Below the pieces are notes generated by a model. It saw only the letters and a program-made list of their open reading frames with translations, was not told where the DNA came from and searched no databases. The position numbers and the translations under genes are program-made. Source: Miniphocaeibacter sp012841535 (lineage in GTDB: Bacteria > Bacillota > Clostridia > Tissierellales > Peptoniphilaceae). From it: 64,000 nucleotides of DNA. This document shows positions 7,919 to 15,387 of the stretch, piece after piece (the stretch's first letter is position 1; each line of letters opens with the position of its first letter). The DNA lies in the NCBI RefSeq assembly GCF_049274025.1, contig NZ_JBASRV010000018.1, one strand, 5' to 3'.

Positions 7919-9448
7919 ATGTATTCAAAAATAATGACTTGTGTTTTAGAAGGACTACAAGGTTATGCTATTGAAGTTGAGGCAGATATTGCAAGGGGAC
8001 TTCAAGCCTTTAATATTGTAGGACTTCCTGACATTTCCATAAAAGAATCTAAGGAAAGGGTACGCTCAGCTATTACTAATTCCGGCTACACCTTTCCAAT
8101 TGGAAGAATAACTATTAATTTAGCTCCTGCTAATTTAAAAAAAGAAGGCTCTCAACTGGATATTTCCATCGCCGTTGCTATTTTAACGGCTTTTGGTGTG
8201 ATTTATAATATTCCTAGTAGGGATATTGCCTTTATTGGTGAATTGTCTTTAGATGGAAGAATTATGAGTATACAAGGTGCTCTACCTATGGCTATTTCTC
8301 TAAAGGAGTTAGGCTTTGAAAAGGTCATAGTACCTGATGACAATAGGGAAGAATGTTCTTTAGTTAAGGGAATTGAAATTATTCCTGTAAAAACTTTAAA
8401 GGATTTAGTGGCTTATTTAAACAATGAGTTAAAAATAGAAAATTACAATGACGAAATCTTTAATTTAGGCAATGTAAATCCAAGTTATCATGTGGATTTT
8501 AGTGAAATAAAAGGCCAGGAAAAATTAAAACGGGCAATGGAAATTGCTGCAGCAGGTGAACATAATTTAATTATGATAGGTCCACCTGGTGCAGGAAAGA
8601 CTATGGCAGCTATGAGATTGCCAACTATTTTACCTCCCTTGAACTTTGAAGAGGCAATTGAATGTACTAAAATATATTCAGTTAGTGGTAATTTAAAGGA
8701 AAATAAACTGATTATGGAAAGACCTTTTAGGGCGCCACATCATAGTAGTTCATCTGTTGCCATTATTGGTGGTGGAAGAATTCCAATGCCGGGGGAAATT
8801 TCTTTAGCCCATAACGGAGCTTTGTTTTTAGATGAGTTACCTGAATTTAATAAAAGTACTATTGAAGTTTTAAGACAGCCCTTAGAGGAAAAAACAATAA
8901 CTATTTCAAGGGCTAATGCAACTTTAACCTATCCTGCTAATTTTATATTTATAGCCGGCATGAATCCATGTCCCTGTGGATACTATGGGGATGAAAGCCA
9001 TGAATGTAATTGTAGTCTACCACAAATACAAAAGTACCTAGCTAAGGTTAGTAGGCCTATTCTTGATAGAATTGATATACATATAGAAGTTGAGCCAGTA
9101 AAGTTAGAAGAACTAACTTCCAATGAAGAAACGGAAAATTCTGAAAATATAAGAAACAGAGTTGTTAATGCCAGAAATATTCAGGCTAAAAGATATAGGA
9201 AAGAAAGAATAAAAACCAATGGGCAAATGAATAATAGGCTTATTAAGAAATATATTAAATTAGACAATGAATTAAATATTATTTTAGAAAAGGCCTATGA
9301 CAAATATAAATTTTCTGCAAGAACTATTAATAAAATCTTGAAACTAAGTAGGACTATTGCAGATTTAGATAATAAAGACAATATTACTGCTAATCATTTA
9401 CTGGAAGCTATTCGATATAGAACAGTAGACAGTAAATATTGGGGATAA
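7919..9448 (+). CDS. comM: YifB/ComM family Mg-chelatase-like AAA+ ATPase
   Basis: I take ATG 7919 (GAGGT at 7909-7913) rather than the in-frame TTG at 7907. The 509-residue protein begins MYSKIMTCVLEGLQGYAIEV as in YifB proteins, with an N-terminal Lon-protease-like domain (about 1-175). Next comes the Mg_chelatase AAA+ domain with Walker A GPPGAGKTMAA, Walker B LFLDELPEF and the zinc-like MNPCPCGYYGD loop, then a C-terminal helical domain. ComM is a helicase that promotes branch migration during natural transformation; YifB is near-universal in Bacillota, so this alone does not prove competence. No linked dprA is visible. Confidence 0.92.
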   Translation: MYSKIMTCVLEGLQGYAIEVEADIARGLQAFNIVGLPDISIKESKERVRSAITNSGYTFPIGRITINLAPANLKKEGSQLDISIAVAILTAFGVIYNIPSRDIAFIGELSLDGRIMSIQGALPMAISLKELGFEKVIVPDDNREECSLVKGIEIIPVKTLKDLVAYLNNELKIENYNDEIFNLGNVNPSYHVDFSEIKGQEKLKRAMEIAAAGEHNLIMIGPPGAGKTMAAMRLPTILPPLNFEEAIECTKIYSVSGNLKENKLIMERPFRAPHHSSSSVAIIGGGRIPMPGEISLAHNGALFLDELPEFNKSTIEVLRQPLEEKTITISRANATLTYPANFIFIAGMNPCPCGYYGDESHECNCSLPQIQKYLAKVSRPILDRIDIHIEVEPVKLEELTSNEETENSENIRNRVVNARNIQAKRYRKERIKTNGQMNNRLIKKYIKLDNELNIILEKAYDKYKFSARTINKILKLSRTIADLDNKDNITANHLLEAIRYRTVDSKYWG

Positions 9449-9579
9449 TTTATATTTTAATTAATAAACGAATATACTTACAAAAACAGGGAATATTATA
9501 ATAAAGTATATTAATAGTAAGATAAATATATAAAAAATATTCAATAAAAAATTATTAAATGAAGATAAAGGAGAAAACT

Positions 9580-10074
9580 ATGTTTAAAAAATTATTTAAA
9601 AAAGACAAGGAAACAAAAAATGGAGAAATTTTTGCAATTCAATCAGGGGAAGTTGTAGCTGTAACAGAAGTACCAGATGCTATGTTTGCACAAAAAATAC
9701 TAGGTGATGGAGTAGGACTTATTCCAGAAGAAGGTAGTATTTACAGTCCTGTGTCAGGTACAGTTGATGTTGTAGCTAATACTTCCCATGCTGTTGGAAT
9801 TAAAACCAATGACGGCCTAGATGTTTTAGTTCATATTGGTTTAGAAACAGTAGGACTGGAAGGAAAAGGCTTCGATGTAAAAGTTAAAGTTGGAGATAAG
9901 GTAAAGGCTGGGGACCTATTAGTTGATGTAGATTTAAACCTTTTAAAGGAAAAGGGTTTTGAAATTATAACTCCAATAATAATTACAAATATGGACGATA
10001 TTAAGGAGCTTAAAACAAATACTGGAAAGGCAACAGCAAAAGAAACAGTAGTTATAGAATATACTAGAAATTAA
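9580..10074 (+). CDS. PTS EIIA component, glucose family (Crr-like)
   Basis: The start is ATG 9580 with AAGGAG at 9568-9573; the in-frame ATG at 9559 has no ribosome binding site. The 164-residue protein is a free-standing EIIA-Glc domain: GEVVAVTEVPDAMFAQKILG, and the phosphorylated His in LVHIGLETV (His85), with partner His in NTSHAVGIKT. It takes phosphate from HPr and passes it to an EIIB. The gene opens a three-gene operon with a dehydrogenase (4 bases later) and a racemase, an odd company for a sugar phosphocarrier. A second EIIA is fused in the EIICBA at 32-34 kb. It may serve an EIIBC lacking its own EIIA, or act as a regulator. Confidence 0.9.
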   Translation: MFKKLFKKDKETKNGEIFAIQSGEVVAVTEVPDAMFAQKILGDGVGLIPEEGSIYSPVSGTVDVVANTSHAVGIKTNDGLDVLVHIGLETVGLEGKGFDVKVKVGDKVKAGDLLVDVDLNLLKEKGFEIITPIIITNMDDIKELKTNTGKATAKETVVIEYTRN

Positions 10075-10078
10075 GAAA

Positions 10079-11029
10079 ATGAATATAGTAATATTAGATG
10101 GATACCTAGTAAATCCAGGAGATTTAAGCTGGTCAAATATTGAAGAATTGGGAAATCTAACAGTATATGACAGAACGCCAAAAGAACTTGTAGCAGAGAG
10201 AATAAAAGATGCAAATATACTTTTAATTAACAATACCTTTGTAGAAAAGGATTCAATAAAGCAAGCTGAAAACTTGAAATATATTTCCATGTTAGCAACA
10301 GGATTTGACAATGTTGACATAGAGGAATGTAAAAAAAGAGGAATTGAAGTTTCCAATATTCCTTCCTATGGAACAGAAACAGTAGCTCAATTTACCTTTG
10401 CACTTTTACTTGAATTATGTAACCATGTAAAAATACAAAGTGACTCAGTTTTAAAGGGAGAATGGACCAATAATGACAAGTATGGTTATTGGTTAAAAGA
10501 ACAGTATGAACTATATGGGAAAACAATAGGAATTATAGGCTATGGGAAAATAGGTAGGAAAGTTGGGGAAATAGCTAAGGCTTTTGGAATGAAAGTATTA
10601 GCCTATAGAGGTGAAAATAAAACAAAGAAATATGAAGAGGAGGTTTCCTTAGATTATTTATTGGAAAATTCTGATATTATTTCCCTTCACTCAAGTTTAA
10701 ATGGAGACAATAAAGGAATTATAAATAAGGACACTATAGCTAAAATGAAAAAGGGAGTAAAAATCATAAATGTAGCTAGAGGTGGATTAATAGTAGAAGA
10801 GGATTTAAAGGATGCTTTAAATTCCGGCTATATTTCCGGAGCAGGACTAGATGTAGTTTCAGAAGAACCTATAAAGGAAAATAACCCATTGTTAAAAGCT
10901 AAAAATATTATTATTACCTCCCATATTGCCTGGACAACAAAGGAAGCAAGACAAAGAATTATAGACATGGCGACAGAAAATATAAAATCATTTTTAAAAG
11001 GAAATACTATAAATGTGGTGAACAAATAA
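10079..11029 (+). CDS. D-2-hydroxyacid dehydrogenase (NAD-dependent)
   Basis: The 316-residue protein has the two-domain fold of the family: catalytic N-terminal part, then the NAD-binding motif GIIGYGKIGRKVGEIAKAFG (about residues 146-165). The catalytic residues are in place: Arg in NVARGGLI (about 231), Glu in VVSEEP (about 260) and His in TSHIAWT (about 279). It matches glycerate/hydroxypyruvate or 2-ketoacid reductases of anaerobes; the substrate is not fixed by sequence. It sits between EIIA and an Asp/Glu racemase with almost no spacing. An amino-acid to keto-acid to D-hydroxyacid route is possible (inference). Confidence 0.88.
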   Translation: MNIVILDGYLVNPGDLSWSNIEELGNLTVYDRTPKELVAERIKDANILLINNTFVEKDSIKQAENLKYISMLATGFDNVDIEECKKRGIEVSNIPSYGTETVAQFTFALLLELCNHVKIQSDSVLKGEWTNNDKYGYWLKEQYELYGKTIGIIGYGKIGRKVGEIAKAFGMKVLAYRGENKTKKYEEEVSLDYLLENSDIISLHSSLNGDNKGIINKDTIAKMKKGVKIINVARGGLIVEEDLKDALNSGYISGAGLDVVSEEPIKENNPLLKAKNIIITSHIAWTTKEARQRIIDMATENIKSFLKGNTINVVNK

Positions 11030-11722
11030 ATGAAAACTATCGGATTAATTGGCGGAATGAGCTGGGAAAGTACAAGCTTGTACTATGAAATAATAAATAA
11101 GGTAGTTTCTGAAAAACTAGGAGGACTCCATTCTGCAAAAATCATACTTTATTCTGTGGATTTTGCTGAAATTGAAGAACTTCAAAGAAAAGGTCAATGG
11201 AGTAAGTCTGCAGAAATATTAGCTGATATCGCCATGAAATTAGAAAGAGCAGGGGCAGATTTTATATTAATCTCTACTAATACTATGCATAAAGTAGCTG
11301 ACCAAGTTCAAGAAAAAATAAATATTCCAATTTTGCATATTGCTGAAGCTACTGCCAAAGAGTTAAAAGAAAACAAGATAGGTAAAGTATTATTACTTGG
11401 TACAAAATACACTATGACAGAAGATTTCTACAAGGGTAAGTTAGAAGCAGAAGGTATAGATGTAGTTGTTCCAAATGAGGAAGATATTGAAATAGTTAAT
11501 GAAATAATTTTCTCGGAATTATGTTTAGGGAAAATTAATGAAAAATCAAGGGAAAAATACATTAACATAATTAATTCCTCTAAGAAAAAAGGAGTTCAAG
11601 GTGTAATATTAGGCTGTACTGAAATTGGACTATTAATAAAACAAAAGGATTTAGAGCTTCCTGTTTTTGATACAACAATAATACATTGTCAGCAGGCAGC
11701 TAACTATGCAATAATGAAATAA
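11030..11722 (+). CDS. Aspartate/glutamate racemase family protein (YgeA-like)
   Basis: The start codon follows the dehydrogenase stop directly. The 230 residues begin MKTIGLIGGMSWESTSLYYE, the signature of the PLP-independent Asp/Glu racemase family. The C-terminal catalytic Cys is present in ILGCTEIGLL. At the N-terminal catalytic position the motif is STNTMHK, with Thr where Pyrococcus aspartate racemase has Cys. E. coli YgeA, an L-Asp/L-Glu-specific racemase, is reported to have the same Thr/Cys pair, so this is not a sign of decay. Racemization in one direction is the likely activity. Last gene of the EIIA operon. Confidence 0.85.
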   Translation: MKTIGLIGGMSWESTSLYYEIINKVVSEKLGGLHSAKIILYSVDFAEIEELQRKGQWSKSAEILADIAMKLERAGADFILISTNTMHKVADQVQEKINIPILHIAEATAKELKENKIGKVLLLGTKYTMTEDFYKGKLEAEGIDVVVPNEEDIEIVNEIIFSELCLGKINEKSREKYINIINSSKKKGVQGVILGCTEIGLLIKQKDLELPVFDTTIIHCQQAANYAIMK

Positions 11723-11731
11723 AAATATAGG

Positions 11732-11768
11732 AAAGTGCATTCAAATATGGTTTTGAGTGCACTTTTTA
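11732..11768 (+). terminator. Intrinsic terminator of the EIIA-dehydrogenase-racemase operon
   Basis: A 14-bp stem with one wobble (arms 11732-11745 and 11752-11765, AAAGTGCAYTCAAA type) followed by Ts. It lies between convergent genes. Confidence 0.85.
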
Positions 11769-11779
11769 ATTTCTACAAG

Positions 11780-12229
11780 CTATCCTTTTTTTACATATAA
11801 ATTATCAATATTTAAGTTTTTGTCCCTGTAATATAGGTCTTTTCTTGGATGGTATCCTAAATTATCCCAGAACTTATTTCCAACAATATTATCGCAAAAA
11901 GCTACTAAGGCAACTCCATTAATGCTTTTTGCCTTTAAAACATCTTCAAGATGTTTTATCATTTGACGTCCTATAGCCCTGCCTTTAACCTTTTCGGAAA
12001 CAGCAACATGGTATAAATATGCTCTTTTTCCATCAAAGCCACAGAGAACAGTTCCTTCAACTCTACCGTCTTCCTCATATACAATAGACAGTTCAGGATT
12101 GTATTCTAGAAAGAATTTAATACCTTCAAAAGTGTCATCTAACCCTCTTAAGCCCATTCCTGGAGTATTTTGCCAAAGAGTCGAAGCTTCAAAATAATCT
12201 TCAATAGTCATAGATCTAATAAAACCCAA
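11780..12229 (-). CDS. GNAT family N-acetyltransferase
   Basis: On the minus strand GAGGTG is followed at a good distance by TTG at 12229, giving MGFIRSMTIEDYFEASTLWQ, 149 residues. An ATG at 12211 is the alternative. The long upstream extension in frame has no start signal. The GNAT acetyl-CoA region is YHVAVSEKVKGRAIGRQMIK (motif A, about residues 73-92), followed by GYHPRKDLYY near the C-terminus. The acceptor substrate cannot be told. It faces the racemase operon and is divergent from the queT leader. Confidence 0.82.
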   Translation of the reverse strand: MGFIRSMTIEDYFEASTLWQNTPGMGLRGLDDTFEGIKFFLEYNPELSIVYEEDGRVEGTVLCGFDGKRAYLYHVAVSEKVKGRAIGRQMIKHLEDVLKAKSINGVALVAFCDNIVGNKFWDNLGYHPRKDLYYRDKNLNIDNLYVKKG

Positions 12230-12325
12230 AAAAATCACCTCATTACAATAGTTAAGGAAAATTATATAAATTATATCATAGAAAAGTTGAATATATAAAT
12301 ATATTATGTTATATTTTATTGGCGT

Positions 12326-12362
12326 AAAGTGTTTCTTGGCACCCACTTTAAAAATCAAGATG
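12326..12362 (+). promoter_or_regulatory. preQ1 riboswitch (class I type)
   Basis: A small H-type pseudoknot can be drawn. P1 is AAAGTG (12326-12331) with CACTTT (12344-12349). The loop TTTCTTGGCACC resembles the preQ1-I loop, and an A-rich tail AAAAATCAAG lets CTTG (12335-12338) pair with CAAG (12356-12359). It is followed at once by a terminator hairpin and then by queT, the queuosine-precursor transporter gene that such riboswitches normally control. Ligand binding would favour termination and lower QueT. The assignment rests on layout and gene context. Confidence 0.75.
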
Positions 12363-12363
12363 T

Positions 12364-12414
12364 AATAGGGAGTCTATTCGTCTTTTGGCAAGTAGATTCC
12401 CTATTGTTTTTATT
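12364..12414 (+). terminator. Expression-platform terminator of the preQ1 leader
   Basis: A 13-bp stem with one G-U pair (AATAGGGAGTCTA at 12364-12376, TAGATTCCCTATT at 12393-12405) followed by GTTTTTATT. It lies directly 3' of the preQ1 aptamer, 66 bases before queT. Confidence 0.8.
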
Positions 12415-12480
12415 AGATTAAGGTCTAAATATCTTTATTCTGGATGTCATAAACATAATTCTATTAAGAGAAGGTGTTTT

Positions 12481-13020
12481 ATGAGAAAAAAATTTAATTC
12501 AAAATTTATTGTTCGACAAGGGGTAATTGCTGCCTTATATGTTTTAATGACAGTAGTACCTCCACTATCTAATCTTTCCTATGGACCAATACAACTTAGG
12601 TTATCGGAAGCCTTAACCTTGCTGGCTTTCTTTAACGGAGAGTATATTTGGGGTTTAACTATTGGCTGTTTTTTTGCAAATATATTTAGTCCCTTTGGTG
12701 TATTGGATATTATAGTAGGAACCTTAGCTTCCTTTCTTGCAGCATATTTCATGAGTAAATGTAAGAATATTTGGCTTTCCAGTATTGTTCCAGCAATTGC
12801 AAATATTTTAGTTGGAATTCAACTATACTTTATTGGAGTATCTAAAACTGGAGTTTTAATTGTAACAGGTCAAATAATGATATCTGAAATAATTGTAGTG
12901 TCATTAATAGGAGTTCCAATTTTTAAAATGTTAATTAAAAACAAGGTTTTAGTAGAATATTTAAAACTAAATACCAAGAATAAAAATTTAACAATAAATT
13001 TCAAAAAAATGGGTAAATAA
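12481..13020 (+). CDS. queT: QueT family queuosine-precursor transporter (ECF S-component)
   Basis: I start at ATG 12481 (AGAAGGTG upstream); the frame extends 5' to 12385 but that part overlaps the riboswitch terminator. The 179 residues hold five or six membrane segments and the QueT hallmarks: RQGVIAALYVLMTVVPPLSN, YGPIQLRLSEALTLLAFFNG and GCFFANIFSPFGVLDIIVG. As an S-component it binds the queuine precursor (preQ1/preQ0/queuine) and works with shared EcfT/EcfA, which are not in the window. The preQ1 leader upstream supports the call. Confidence 0.93.
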   Translation: MRKKFNSKFIVRQGVIAALYVLMTVVPPLSNLSYGPIQLRLSEALTLLAFFNGEYIWGLTIGCFFANIFSPFGVLDIIVGTLASFLAAYFMSKCKNIWLSSIVPAIANILVGIQLYFIGVSKTGVLIVTGQIMISEIIVVSLIGVPIFKMLIKNKVLVEYLKLNTKNKNLTINFKKMGK

Positions 13021-13049
13021 ATTTAAGAGGATTTTAATTGGAGGCTATT

Positions 13050-13469
13050 ATGAAAACTATAAATTTAAAAAGCCATTTAATTATAAGGTTGGAAAAGGGA
13101 GAAGAAATAGTTTCTAGTATAGTTAAGGCCTGTGAAGAAAATAATATTAAACTTGGAGTATTAACAGGTATAGGGGCTATGAGCTATGTTGAAGTAGGCT
13201 ATTTTGATACCGATAAAAAAGAATATTTTTCTAATGAATATAAGGGACATTTGGAAATTCTTTCTTTAATGGGAAATATTACTAGAAAAGATGAAAAAGT
13301 ATATCTTCATCCCCATATTACTTTTGCTAATGAAGAAAATTCAGCAAAAGGTGGTCATTTAAATAAGGGTATTATTTCAGCAACAGGTGAAATAATAATA
13401 CAGGTAATAGATGGTAGAGTTAATAGATACTTTAGTGAAGAAATAGGATTAAATTTAATGGAGTTGTAA
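13050..13469 (+). CDS. PPC (PCC, DUF296) domain protein
   Basis: ATG 13050 follows TTGGAGG at 13038-13044. The 139-residue single-domain protein matches the plant/prokaryote conserved PPC fold: a core beginning LIIRLEKGEEIVSSIVKACE, GVLTGIGAMSYVEVGYFD, then the metal-binding HPHITFAN and GGHLNKGIISATGEI. Bacterial single-domain members are trimeric, may bind metal or nucleic acid, and have no settled function. Its stop overlaps by one base with the ATG of the next gene, so it is co-translated with the two amidotransferase-like proteins. Confidence 0.85.
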   Translation: MKTINLKSHLIIRLEKGEEIVSSIVKACEENNIKLGVLTGIGAMSYVEVGYFDTDKKEYFSNEYKGHLEILSLMGNITRKDEKVYLHPHITFANEENSAKGGHLNKGIISATGEIIIQVIDGRVNRYFSEEIGLNLMEL

Positions 13470-14182
13470 TGAAAAAATATAAAATAGGAATAGTAGGGGG
13501 AGTAAATAGGGGGAGTTTTGCAAATCTTTTATATACAAAGGAGTCCTATATAAAGACAATAGTAGAAAATAAGCAGACCCCAATAATACTACCAGTTACT
13601 AAGGACAAGGATGTTATTGAATCGTTAATAAAAAAGCTAGATGGATTAATCCTTCAAGGAGGAGTAAATATTTACCCTTTTCATTATGGGGAAAATCCTA
13701 AAACAGATAAATTAGAATTTGACCTAGAAAGGGACTACTCGGAGTTTGCCTACTTGGAAACGGCTTTAAAATACAAAAAGCCAGTACTGGGAGTTTCTAG
13801 AGGATGTCAACTGATTAATGTGTTTTTTGGAGGAAGTCTAATACAAAACATTAGTAGGGAAATATCAGACTCTATTTATCATATTGGAAAAGACTACTCT
13901 GAAACTAGACACTATATTAATTTAAGAGACGGTAGTAAGCTAATGGAAGCCTATAAGACAAATAGGACTGTTGTAGTTTCATCCCATACTCAAGGAATTA
14001 ATACTTTGGGAAAAGATTTAGTAGTTTCTGCTAAGGCTGATGATGGTGTTGTAGAAGCTATTGAATATACAGGCAACAGTTATTTAGTAGGAGTACAATT
14101 TAATATAGACAGAATGTTAAATGAGGAAAGTAAACTATTGTTTAGTCAATTTATAGAAAGTGTAGGTATTCAAAATGAATAA
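13469..14182 (+). CDS. Class I glutamine amidotransferase-like (peptidase C26) pseudoenzyme
   Basis: The 237-residue protein has the full fold of gamma-glutamyl-GABA hydrolase (PuuD) proteins: LDGLILQGGVNIYPFHYGE, the nucleophile-elbow region LGVSRGCQLINVFFGGSL, and ADDGVVEAIEYTGN. The catalytic triad is gone: the nucleophile Cys of GICRGMQ is Ser110 (TCT at 13796-13798), and the FHPE pair is FNID, giving Asn212 and Asp214. A Cys occurs three residues later (Cys113), outside the elbow position. The frame is intact and overlaps the next gene, an intact paralogue, by 8 bases. A regulatory or scaffold partner is more likely than an active hydrolase (inference). Confidence 0.85.
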   Translation: MKKYKIGIVGGVNRGSFANLLYTKESYIKTIVENKQTPIILPVTKDKDVIESLIKKLDGLILQGGVNIYPFHYGENPKTDKLEFDLERDYSEFAYLETALKYKKPVLGVSRGCQLINVFFGGSLIQNISREISDSIYHIGKDYSETRHYINLRDGSKLMEAYKTNRTVVVSSHTQGINTLGKDLVVSAKADDGVVEAIEYTGNSYLVGVQFNIDRMLNEESKLLFSQFIESVGIQNE

Positions 14183-14879
14183 GTTTATAGGAATACCATG
14201 TTGGTTGGAAAATAGAGGGAAATATGTAAGTCATGAAATTAATAATAATTTTTCTAAAATGGTACTTGATTCAGGAGGAATTCCAATAATTATTCCCCAG
14301 GTTTATGACAAGTCTTTTTTAGATGAATATATTAACATGATAGATGCCTTAATCCTAGTTGGAGGTTCTGACATTTCACCTTATCTTTACAAGGAAGGGC
14401 CAAATAGGTACTTAGAAAGTACCAGTCCAATAAGAGATGAAGTTGAAATATATTTATTAGAAAAAGCTGTTGAAAGAAAAATTCCCATATTTGGAATTTG
14501 TAGAGGAATGCAATTAATTAATATATTTTTTGGTGGAAATTTGTATCAGGACATTTATTCCCAACGGGAAGATGTTTACAACCATAGCGATAGGGAAAAT
14601 AGAAGTATTATTTACTACCATGATATAGAAATAAAAGAAAATAGTAGATTATATGATATTTTTGGTCCGTCACTAGTTGTTAACACCTTTCACCATCAAG
14701 CCATAAAGAAAGTGGCAAAGAACTTTAAGGTTACAGCAACTGCCGATGATGGAATAATAGAGGCAATAGAATATGAAAAAGATAATTTTATTATGGGGAT
14801 TCAATTCCATCCAGAATTTCCAGAACATAATAAAAATTTCTACAAACTTTTTGATTATTTTATAGGAAATATAAAGTAG
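14175..14879 (+). CDS. Gamma-glutamyl-gamma-aminobutyrate hydrolase family protein (peptidase C26)
   Basis: The 234 residues carry the intact class I amidotransferase triad: Cys109 in FGICRGMQLINIFFGG, His212 and Glu214 in GIQFHPEF. The oxyanion region LVGGSDISPYLY and the TFHHQAIKKV block (about 171-180) fit PuuD-like enzymes that cleave gamma-glutamyl amides. The gene overlaps the preceding pseudoenzyme by 8 bases; the two align along their whole length, with CRGMQLIN/SRGCQLIN and ADDG.EAIEY at equal positions, so they arose by tandem duplication. The substrate is unproven. Operon: PPC protein, pseudoenzyme, hydrolase. Confidence 0.9.
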   Translation: MNKFIGIPCWLENRGKYVSHEINNNFSKMVLDSGGIPIIIPQVYDKSFLDEYINMIDALILVGGSDISPYLYKEGPNRYLESTSPIRDEVEIYLLEKAVERKIPIFGICRGMQLINIFFGGNLYQDIYSQREDVYNHSDRENRSIIYYHDIEIKENSRLYDIFGPSLVVNTFHHQAIKKVAKNFKVTATADDGIIEAIEYEKDNFIMGIQFHPEFPEHNKNFYKLFDYFIGNIK

Positions 14880-14903
14880 GCTTAGATAAAGTCTACTTTT
14901 TTT
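14873..14903 (+). terminator. Intrinsic terminator after the C26 hydrolase pair
   Basis: An 11-bp stem (AAAGTAGGCTT / AAGTCTACTTT, one G-U) with a 5-base loop and a T-run. The 5' arm overlaps the stop codon. Confidence 0.8.
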
Positions 14904-15015
14904 GATATAATTACTTATACAGGAATATAATAAATATATAAATATACTAATAAATTATACATATAGTTAATTAGAGAATTTATAGTTTATTATAATAAAA
15001 CATAAGGAGGAAAAA

Positions 15016-15354
15016 ATGAGCTTTAGTGAAAAAAGAAAAGCAGGAGAAGCAAACACTGCATTACTAGGAAAAAATTCCCCAGAGGTAATGGGAGGATTTG
15101 CAGAGTTACATAAGAAAATTATGGGAACAACAGCAATATCTGTTAAGGAAAAAGAATTAATAGCCTTAGGTATAGCAATAGCTATAAGATGTGAAGGATG
15201 TATTTTAGCCCATGTAAATGCTGCGAAAAAAGCAGGTGTAACCTTAGAAGAAATATACGGAGTAATAGAAGTAGCAATATTAATGAGTGGTGGACCAGGA
15301 ACAGCTTATGGTGGAATAGCAGCAGCTTATGCAGAAGAGGTTTATAAAGAATAA
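15016..15354 (+). CDS. Carboxymuconolactone decarboxylase/AhpD-like protein
   Basis: AAGGAGG precedes the ATG. The 112-residue helical protein has the redox motif CEGCILAHVNAAKKAGVT (CxxC with the following His, about residues 55-72) and a C-terminal GGPGTAYGG stretch. This is the AhpD/CMD superfamily. In an anaerobe without a linked ahpC a thiol-peroxidase role is more plausible than aromatic-ring catabolism, but this is inference. It is a single gene between two terminators. Confidence 0.88.
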   Translation: MSFSEKRKAGEANTALLGKNSPEVMGGFAELHKKIMGTTAISVKEKELIALGIAIAIRCEGCILAHVNAAKKAGVTLEEIYGVIEVAILMSGGPGTAYGGIAAAYAEEVYKE

Positions 15355-15356
15355 AT

Positions 15357-15387
15357 AAAACAGGAGATTTTTATCTCCTGTTTTTAA
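15357..15387 (+). terminator. Bidirectional intrinsic terminator between convergent genes
   Basis: Stem AACAGGAGA / TCTCCTGTT with a 6-base loop; T-run on the plus side and A-run before it, so it can serve the ahpD-like gene and the minus-strand sulfhydrylase gene. Confidence 0.85.

Noticed and set aside
7907..7921. TTG 7907 as the start of the yifB gene
   Set aside because: The GAGGT ribosome binding site at 7909-7913 overlaps that codon and points to ATG 7919, which also gives the usual YifB N-terminus.
11030..11722. Missing N-terminal catalytic Cys in the Asp/Glu racemase as a sign of a pseudoenzyme
   Set aside because: The STNTMHK motif has Thr at that position, as reported for the active E. 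coli YgeA enzyme, and the second catalytic Cys (LGCTE) is present.
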